Assembly: GCA_013398175.1 (NCBI GenBank)
Contig: VZRZ01001990.1
Coordinates: forward strand, 180,782 to 244,781
Length of the DNA stretch: 64,000 nucleotides
Direction of reading: 5' to 3'
From: Climacteris rufus
Taxonomy: Eukaryota > Chordata > Aves > Passeriformes > Climacteridae
The notes below the pieces were generated by a model. That model searched no databases. It was not told the origin of the DNA and saw nothing but the letters and a program-made list of their open reading frames with translations. A program made the translations under genes and the position numbers. This document shows positions 54,708 through 64,000 of this stretch, piece by piece. How positions within the stretch are numbered: position 1 is the first letter of the stretch; each line of letters begins with the position of its first letter.

Positions 54708-57700
54708 AGTGGCGTGCAGATTCAATTTGATTTTACTTATTTGACAGTTTAACAAGGCAAGGTGACTCCAGGCGTGTTTACAGGTTTTTAATAACTGTCA
54801 CAGTGCCAGGCATTTGCTGCATGGTGAGAAGCCGCTGGGGATAATTAGCACCAAGGGGAAAATGTCAAAGAGATTCAAATGTAACATTTATACAAAATGC
54901 TACTGCTTTTTAAACTCCCTGTCAGCAGCAGCACAAAACCTCTGCGAGTCCCTCTACCCTGAGGTTCATCCCACCCACACAGCTATGCAAAGCAAGTTCC
55001 CCACTCAGAGTCCCAATTCTCTTCCTTGCAAGGCTGGTGCCAGCAGCACTGGGAGCTGGAGAGCTGCAAGAGCTCCTCAATGCCCTGGCACACTGCACGT
55101 GGCACCTTTCTACACGCCCTGTTATCTATGGATCATGCCCCTGGAGGAAGTGGCTCAGTCTGTCTGCATCGCTTAAATCACTGCTCAGGCCATCTCTCCT
55201 GTTGCCTCACTTTCCTGCTTGGTTTTGCCTCCAGCTGCCCCATCACTGTGCCAAGCTCTCCAGTTGTGCACATCAATCCCCTGGTACCAGCCATGAGTTA
55301 TGGACATGTTCCTCCTGCTGCCCTCATCCCTCTAAAAATTGATGGGCGGTTACTGCTGTGATCTGCAGGTTTTAAATTGTTTGCATGTGAAGGAGAGTAA
55401 TTTTTCCATTAACACTTCATCCCCTTCCAGGGTTCATTACCTGTATCCAGCATAAGTTGTTACTGCAACCTTCCTAGGGATTGTACTGCTTTGACAGTGG
55501 AGGGTAACACTGGAGGTGCTGGGGAAGAGATTTCCTCTAAAAACCAGTTGCTCTGTGCCTTCCCTGACACTCCAGTGTGGAAGTGCCCTCATCCTGCCAG
55601 CACACAGGTGAACTGATCTTGAAAGTGCTTCACTGTGTTGATGTTTTGGGGGTTGGTTCGAGGCTTCTCCTGCTGGAACCTCTCTCGCAGTGCAAAGAAT
55701 AGAAGAAAAAATAGTTATTAATTGCAGATTTCCAGATAAGAATGATATATTATTTTCCCATCCATAAATTAAAAGAAAAAAAAAAACAGCAGCAATTTCT
55801 GTGGTGTGTATGCCTAAAGAGAATTTATAGATATGTGTTTGTCTACAATACACAGTAGATTTATAAGACCTATTTCAAAGACCCATGATTCTGTCAAACC
55901 TCATTGTTAACAGCTCTGAGGAACTGATTTTACACAGTCACCACCATTAAGATCCTGTATTTACATTTCACTATCCCTGGGCTGGGAAATAATGGTACAA
56001 TACAGGGGAGCATACAGTTAATGATTTATACTGTCCTGTGTAATTTTTTGAGGTGTTCCGAATGCCTTGATTGGCCAAATCCTTTCTAAAGTGCCCTCTT
56101 CACCTATGCTGAAACATCCCAAAGGGATGAAGGCATTAAAATTCAAGGGTTTGGACTTTACACTGTCACTATTTCTGTCTAAACTGTTCAGATACTCAAG
56201 TACCCATCAGTGAGAACAGTCAGAGCATTCTCAGTCATGACAGTGTGGCAACACCAAGACTTTCAGCTCTCCCCTGGGGTTTACACACAAGATGATCCTG
56301 CACATACTCCTGATGATAGGAGATGATCATATTGCCCAGAGCACAGAGCTTTGCATTCTCCAAGCACGTGGTGCTGACAGAATTGCCTACCATCTGGGGA
56401 GTCATCTCTAAGTTTTAGGCAGAAACCCTTTGTGCTCCCTGGAGCCACTGGACAGAGCCGAACACTTTGCTGTTGAAGACATGTCATTTTATGGAAGAGT
56501 ACATACACACCCAGAGGAGCAGTCCACAGATCGCAGGTCTTCCTCTCTGCTGGCTGGTATGTTGAGATAAAGGTAAGGGGTCCCTATGCAGGTGACAAGG
56601 CTGCAGTTACCCATCTTGCCTACTGAGAAATGTTTAGCCAGTTCTGTTTGTGTGGCTGTGGACACAGAGCATCTCTCTGCAGCAGAGGGTTGTTTATCCC
56701 CTCGCATGGTAACTGTGAGCCAGAAGTAAAAAAATAAATGTGGTGTGTGTTATTGGGCTTTTACATCTCAGGCACTGTGAGGCATGTTGCAAGACTTTCC
56801 TAATGCTGTCTTTTTACAACTGATTTTTAAATGAAGTCTTTGTTATTTATCTTGTGGAATAACTATTGTACAAAGGGAAATATCCCACATTAGACAAATG
56901 CAAATCATATTTGAGTTGACCGAATCATCCCTTTCAGGGTGCAATTAATTATTCAGGAAGTACACATCCAAATGTTACATAAGAGCCATCTTCCTTCTGA
57001 AATTACCAAATATAATTAAAAATGTATAAAGGAGGAAACAGCTTCAAATAACTTTGTGAACTTCCAATTATTTTCAAAATAGGTTTAAAGCCAGTATAAA
57101 ACTTCCATGTGTAACTCTGCATACTGCTAAAAGCTATGTTTTCACAGGCATGTAGAGTTCTCTGGGCAACATCATACCATTATCCCTGAATCCCTTATTA
57201 TTTAACAGGATATCACTTCCCTCAGAGCAACCATTAGCTCATGTTGTTGACTTTTCTGAGAGCAGAACTGCTCCTGAGATCACCAATGGCCATAGCAAAA
57301 CATTTTGATGCCCTGGTGCCTGCAGCACCCCTTTGGAGAGCCAGCCTTGTGCCTTTGACGTCTGTGTGCCTCCAACCTGCCCAGGTAGCACCAGTCCACA
57401 GCTTGTCTAAAACCCTGGTCTGATACAAACAAAACCAGGGCAAAGCCTTAAGTTGAAATCACTTGTAGAAGAGATTATTGAATAGAAAATTATGAGAGTT
57501 TGTTTTTCCTAGCAGCAGGAATTTTCAACAATAAGCTATTGAATAACAAACATTATCATCTTTGCTGGGCAAGTGTCTCAATTTTCTTTATGAATAAGGG
57601 AGATTAAAAAAGGAGATTAGATCACAGGTTGAAAAACATAACAATTTTTTCTTTCTCTACTTATTTAACAAGGGTTGTGGATCAGCCCTGTCAGACAGGC

Positions 57701-58010
57701 AAAGGGAAACACTCTGTTAAAGCAGCAGAGGCGGATTAACGTGGTGGGGCTTCTTCACAGGCGTGCTGCAAAGCTCTACACATTTCATCAGTCCTGCAGG
57801 GATAATTACAAGTCTGTCGGTTCCTTCTAGAACACTTTCAGCTTTCACACCACTCAGCTCTCAGAACCAGTATTAACCAGCTTAACAAATCCCAAGACAT
57901 AGGAGATTTTTAGAAACTCTCTTTTATGCAGTCTGAAATTTTACTTCCCTTTTCTATTTCTTCCTTTCTTTCTTAATACTTTTCTCTCCCTGGTCCCCAG
58001 CTTGGTTTGT

Positions 58011-58091
58011 TGTTTGTTTTTTGTTTGGTTTTTTTTTTTGGTTTTTTTTNNNNNNNNNNNNNNNNNNNNNTTTTTTTTTTTTTTTTTTTTT
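58011..58091. repeat. T-rich tract containing an assembly gap
   Basis: GTTTG/TTTT units run into T homopolymers on both sides of 21 unresolved bases (58050-58070). The true length is unknown, and the open frame drawn through it is an artefact. Confidence 0.9.
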
Positions 58092-61000
58092 GCCTAATGA
58101 ACCTAGCATTCAAACAGAGATTTCACAGTGAGCTGAGGGGACATCAGTCACCTGCCCCATCCCAGCTACTCTGGTGTGCCCTTGACATGGACACAGCCAT
58201 TTTGTTTAAACCAAGGCTACCTGTGCCCAGAGCGCTTCAGATTTATTCTCCTGCTCTTCCTGCTTCCCGTATTTGCCAGCCTATGCCCTTGCATGCCAGC
58301 ATATTTTACTACATTTTACTCCCACAGAGAAGACAGAGGTGCCATCGGCTGACAGGGTAAATGCAGAGAAGCACCCCAGGTCCACTGTGTGTCAGTGCTC
58401 CCACCAGTGCCTGCTGCAAGGAACACTCTGAGAAAACAGAACGTGGTATTTTCCTGCTCGCCAGCACTCAGCCACCTTGGGCCCTTGGCAGCACCTTTGT
58501 AATTCTGCCTCCTGGATTTTTAATAACCAGTCCCTTACCTGATGTTGAGGTCTCTACATGTAAATGCTGAATGCAGTGAGGAGACTTCGGCCACGTGTTA
58601 CTGTGAAGGAAGAATGATCAACTCCTGGTGAACACATTCAGAGCCAAAGAGCTTTAGAGGAGGAGGCAGAACTCAGTGCTATAAAAAGCCAGTGAAAAGG
58701 GGGGAGTTTTGCAGGCTGTTAAAGACTAATACACAGTTGCTATTTGGTCTTTAATTAATTCCTCTGCACCCAGTACCTCTGAATACTGCAGTGGTGTAAT
58801 TCCTCTGCAAAACTGGAATTAAAAAATCTCCATAAGCAAATTGATTGCTTTTAACATCCTTTTCCCAGGAAATGAGGCTGGTTTGTTTTCTGCTATGACT
58901 AAGAGTCTCCAGCTCAGTGCACCAAGTGCCTGTCTTCATTCATGAGTGCCAGAAGGACTGGACAGCCCCATATCATTCTACTCAGGCTTGAGCATGCATC
59001 ACCCTGGCGTAGCCTGGTGCCACAGCAGCACTTTCAGGTACTCAAATTACATGAAATTCCCATGTTCCACTGTCTTCTCCCTATGGATATCACTGTATTT
59101 GGCCATAGGCTTTAAGGCTGAAAGGACTTAGTTACTGTCTGGTCCAGTGTGATGCAGAAGCCTGCTGAAGGCTTGGCTGCACACTTTGGGGGAAGAATGA
59201 GGTGGGTAAGATAGGACCTCGCTGGAAGGATACATGGCAGTGTCCTCAGGAAGGGGTGAATGGCACACATGGACTTTGTGGGGCTGAGTGGTCATGGAAA
59301 GCAGGGAAAGGAGGGTATATGTACATTAGGGGTCGGAGCAGCTACAACACTTGCAGCAAAAGGAAAGGACACCCAGGCTGGTGTGAGACCACCTGCTCCG
59401 TTGTTATGGTAAGAGTCTCTTAAGGGCTAACTAGAAAAAAAAATGCAACACTGAAGGGACCAATTTATTTAATTTTTAAAGAAAGTAAAACCAATTCTCT
59501 GCATGTCTTGGGGTGCATGACTTTTGACATTTATAGAACAAAATGCTACTGTGTAGATAAATATGGATCTTTACTCCAAATCATGTTTGAATATCAGAAA
59601 AATTCACATAAGCTCAAGTATCCAAGGAATGATGGCATCTCAGTTGTATTTCTTCGTGTCCACTGAAATTCCTTTTTTTGTGATGGTTTAGTTTTGTCTT
59701 GAAGCAAAATTTCGTTCAAAACCAGGCCCCAGTAATGGTTTATCATTGGTCAAGGTTTCTAAATGTAGTCACCCATAAAAGTTTCTTTTCCTCTCCACCT
59801 GCAGATTTTCAGACAGTGTCTATATCCTTGTTTGTTTTGCATCATCCCATAAAATGCCTTCCCAGCTGATTTTCAAGGCCTGTGGCAACTTTTCCTTCAT
59901 ATGCCTATTGCTGATGGGTATTTTATCTCCTTCTTCCAGAAGACTGCTCTATGCTGAACTCCTGGCAAAAGTGATGAAAATCCACAGAGACTGAGAGAAC
60001 GTGAATCGGGTAGGTTTTGAGCTTTTTTTGCAAAACCTTGCATGACCTGAGGTGAGTTACTTTGTGCCTGGTGAGATGTCAATTGGTACCACAGTTTCAC
60101 ATCTGTTAAAGTATATGTAGTTCCATGGAAAGTCCTGGATTGCAGCACATTTGAAAGTAAAGCCACAGATACCTAAAGCTAGACACATGAAACCAAATAA
60201 CCTCTAGAGAAATGTAGGTCCCCATTTTATTTTACCTTATTTTTCTGGCCAGTGGAATAATCTGTAGCTGCAGAAAACTATACATTTAGTTAAAGTAAAT
60301 TTTGTTTCTGTGGGATAGATGGGTCCTCAGGAGTTGTTTGTACACTTATACATTTGTGTATCTGTATATGAGCTGGGTAATCACACAGCTCCTGCAAAAA
60401 AAAAGCTTTTTGATGTGGCTGTTTCTATGAAACCCCCAGAGAGGCACTTCATATCACAGATTCATCTTGGCTGACAAATGTATTTTAAATACTGCTTCTT
60501 ATATCAGCTCTGCCAGCTCTTCTTAGCTAGTAAATTTGAGGTTTGGGAATCTAGACAAACAGAATGTACATAAATGAAAACCTATGTGATATAAACAGTG
60601 CCAGTCACTGAGTCATAAAGCCTAATATATTGTAACCCATTAGTGGTAATTCTGGCTATATCTGACTGTTGGGAAGGAATAGATTAAAATATTTTAAAAG
60701 GCTAGGGAAAGACAAAGATTAAATGTTGAGATGAATTGTTTGCCTTCAAAGCAGAAAAAAAAAAAAGAAGATTAGTAGGAGCCACATCTGCAGCTGTGTG
60801 TGAGGCAGCGCTGCCCAATGGTCTCATCTCACACGATTAATATAAGTCTGTTTGCCATGGGCAACTCTGTGACCACCTCATGGCCTCTGGCAAACTAAAA
60901 TCAGGCCCAGAAGATGCTCTGCTTTGAGGAGGTGGTGGGGAGGGTTCCACCACAAATGTAACCAGCTCAAATCCATTCCAGGGGCTCATATTTGGGTTCA

Positions 61001-64000
61001 AAGGGAGACGTCCTGCCTGTTCAGTTCATCTCTTAGGGGCCGTGCAAGCTGAGCTCCTGTCCAAATGGAGATTTCTATGAATGTTGTATTTGGATAGTCA
61101 CCTTCTGCCCCTACTGGGATAATGGGAATGAGCACAGGGTCAGAGCCTCTTGAGGAAGCCCTCTTGAAACTTCCTTCATGCCTGTGGGTGTCTCTGCAGG
61201 TGGATTAGTGAAAACCTTGGAGTTATTTTGAAACTACCCTTTTATCAATTAACAGAGAGAAGAATACCTGTGGGCTGGCAGCTTTGGAGCACTTTTATTT
61301 TTCTCTGAATGCTGTTGAAGCTCTGGGTTGTTGTGCAGTCCCTGTTATACTATGCTTTATGAGAAGAAAGTCAATCTCTCAACAGTTCCTCGAGTTTCCT
61401 GCTCATTTCAACAAAAGCCATGGATTTTTGCTGATTTTCACTGAAAAACTTCACCCAGCTCTACAGGGTCTTGTAAGATTAAATCCTTTTTGTTTAAGGC
61501 ACTAATGGAAATGAAGTGATGCACTAGCAGCTCACATCTCCCATTCACTTCTATACATTCATCTTGTCCTAAGGGAGAAGATGATGTTTTATCAAAGGAA
61601 GCAAGAGTCACTGCTTGTATTTAAATATAAAATTATTAATTTGAAAATAGACATACATTTACATACATCTCTGTTGTTGGAAAAGTTTTCCTACCTTATT
61701 TGAAAATTCAGGTCAGTAAATCTATGAAGATTTTGAAAAATTAAATTTCTTATACTTTTTTTTTACTTCAAAATTGAAGTTGACCTGTAAACTTTGATTA
61801 GAAAGGCATCTAAAAGAAAAGTAATTATTAGGAAACCCCCAATGTTTTCCTGGGGAAATTTTATATTTTTCACAGATTTGAAGCAAGTTACAATGTTCTG
61901 TTCACTGTTGAGAATTGTCTTGAGTTTGCAGCATTCAGGGAGTCCTGGCTTATTTTCCCTTTTCTGTCCTCTCATGGGACAGGTTTTGTAGAAAATGGTA
62001 TGTCCCCTTGAACAACCTTTTGGCCATGTTACACAGTGTGTTTGGAGGTCACAGCACCCTGAATTTGTTCCATCCTCTTGCTCACAGAGATCAATAAGTT
62101 AGTCATCAACCCTGAGCTGAAATTCCTATGAAGCAGTGGAAAATATCAAATGAACTTAGTGTCAAGATCAATTCAGTGTGCCAAAACAAAGTGCTCTGAT
62201 TCTGCAGATGCTCAAGTGGTTCATTCTGATATCGCTCAAAACTGTACAGCTCAAGTATTGCCCTGGAATGGGATGAGAAACATGGGTTTGAGGCCCAGCA
62301 CTTGCTGCAGTCTGGATCTTCTGGACTGAGCTCAGCTTGGTTTGGCAGAACAGTCCATGGGGGAGTGTCCATGCAACATCCTCCCTCACCTTTGCAGTAC
62401 AGACTGGAGTGAATCCAAACCTTTAAAGGTCACTGAGCTTTTCTCAGTGCTCAGTTATCAAAGAACATGTAACTTCTGTGGTTTCATAGTGAGAAGCAAT
62501 GCATAGTGTCTGTCTGGGTGATAAACGCCTGTGCCTGAGGCCACTGGCACTACACTTCTGCTTGTACATAGTCATGCAAGAAATTGTCTCTCTCAAGACC
62601 CCTACAGGGATCAGCCCTTCTCCTGCTCACTTGAGTGACTGCTTGGCCTCCAATTTCACCCAGAAAATGCAACAGAAATGGTCACTGGTTTTCAGTGAGC
62701 AATTACCCAAATAGCAGTGCCTTAGGCATGGAAAGCTGAACAGATTTTTGCTTTTCTGAAAGAGCACACAAAAAGCTCCTTTTTGGAGCTTTCATCAGGA
62801 TTGTGTACGTGGCATGTCTAGAGTTTTGCCTAGTGCTTTTCTTGCAATCTTCTGCCTCTTGGTGGTGTGTGTCTGCTGTGTATTTTGCTTGGATGTGCTG
62901 CTGAGAACGACTCAGCTTGCTGCCTCTGCATTATCATTATATCCACAGTGGGAAATCCTGTGACTGAATGAATCAATATCACATATGGCCTAGTTCTAGG
63001 GAGGTAGATTTAATTAGTAGAAGCCATCACTGATGCCGTGTTTTTCCATTGTTAGACCAAATCTATTCAAAATTGTCACTGTCCACTCTCTGGGATTCAG
63101 TGCATGTGGTAACAATTTTCTCGAACACCCAGAAAAAATTGCTGATCCAAATAAGAGCCAGTCTGGGTCTAAGTGAAAAAATTCCCAGGGTTGATCCAAA
63201 CAGAGTGAAGTAAGGGGGGAAACTGAGTTTTGGACTGCAAAATTATAAAACTATTGAATGTACTTAGTCCCATTAGGCTAACAGGGACTTTGGGTTACAT
63301 CCATAGAGACTTCTATGAGGATGTGATGCTTGGTGTGTGTGGCTTTATCATTCTTTGCACATGGTCATTACTGCAACAGATGTCTCTAAATAATGTATGT
63401 CTGTTTGTATGTTTTATGGGCTTCTTTTCAAGATGTGAATTTCACTTAAAGCAGTTAATAGAGGCATACAGAACAGAGTTTGACTCTGTTACCCCATGAA
63501 AAAAATCAAGGGAAAGATGCTAAAGGTCTGCAAACCTGGTGTTTGTTCCCTCAATGGAAACTGAGCCCAGCAAGGGAACACCAGGCAGAGGCAGTCCTGA
63601 TGTAGACAGTGAGCTGTCCTTTATCCAAATCAGAGCAATACTGTAGGGTCTTTCAAATTAACAAATCTGTTGTTTGGTTTGATTCCTGGGGCAATCCTTG
63701 GCAAATGCATAGTACAATTGGTTACCCTAAGTGGAGAAGATGCCAGTCTTGTTTCTGCCTCAAAGCTGGGCAAAGCCTCAGGGCAACCCATTCCAGACCC
63801 AGCCTGTTCCTGGTGCCTCAGGAAGGATCCCCATGGGGCAGGAGGTGGAAAAGACCCTACCTGGAGTTCACCCATCAACAAAGCTTTGTCATCCACCCGT
63901 GGTACCTCTCTGCCTGTGTCCACTGTACCCCTTTGCCAGAGCAGCAGTAAAATATGTGGAGTAAAATTACTTGCAAGAATCTCACAGGAGTTCATGTGCA

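Larger units (their letters stand above)
50211..64000. other. Probable intergenic region downstream of B3GLCT
   Basis: No open frame here resembles a protein I know, and no chain of splice-flanked exons is apparent. In vertebrates the next gene is usually RXFP2, often far away; I find no recognisable RXFP2 exon. Named content: (TA)n at 51299-51316, an A/C-rich tract at 53021-53131, a minus CR1 split by a solo LTR (54036-54707), and a T-rich tract with an assembly gap (58011-58091). Long open frames at 55437-55853 and 53375-53814 have no domain I recognise and are not called as genes. Confidence 0.6.

Noticed and set aside
55437..55853. 138-codon minus-strand open frame
   Set aside because: No recognisable protein similarity or conserved splice structure; left as unassigned intergenic sequence.
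50211..64000. Exons of RXFP2, the usual downstream neighbour
   Set aside because: No leucine-rich-repeat or seven-helix receptor exon could be recognised in any frame.

Overview
The window is vertebrate nuclear DNA from a bird, most likely a songbird (Passeriformes). The evidence is AT-rich introns, many decayed CR1 retrotransposon tails, short solo LTRs with 6-bp target-site duplications, and a SINE made of a tRNA-Ile head joined to a CR1-like tail, the design of the zebra finch TguSINE1 family.

The only gene I can support is B3GLCT (B3GALTL), on the + strand. It encodes the ER beta-1,3-glucosyltransferase that caps O-linked fucose on thrombospondin type 1 repeats. Fourteen coding exons, corresponding to exons 2-15 of the 15-exon human gene, run from 7797 to the stop at 48732-48734. 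Every intron is GT-AG and all phases join without a frame break, giving 483 codons including the codon shared with exon 1. Exon 1 (start codon and most of the signal peptide) lies upstream; the first ~170 bases are CpG-rich and are probably the downstream edge of the promoter island. The protein ends in REDL, a KDEL-like ER-retention signal.

Layout: 1-7796, rest of intron 1 (a ~2 kb CR1 ruin, a T-rich tract, the SINE). 7797-14270, exons 2-4, with a minus-strand solo LTR in intron 2. 14271-27881, intron 4, the largest complete intron (13.6 kb), holding a minus CR1 tail, a plus CR1 tail split by a CpG-rich solo LTR, and a collapsed LTR remnant. 27882-48734, exons 5-15 at closer spacing. 48735 to about 50210, 3' UTR with several poly(A) signals. 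50211-64000, probable intergenic DNA with no recognisable gene, containing a minus CR1 split by a third solo LTR and an assembly gap at 58050-58070.

The most interesting items are an unassigned, phase-symmetric, open 66-bp candidate cassette exon in intron 5 (28971-29036), a tandem (NAGNAG) acceptor at exon 3, and three solo LTRs with exact 6-bp duplications, two of which sit inside older CR1 copies. I found no evidence of a wholly new biological system.
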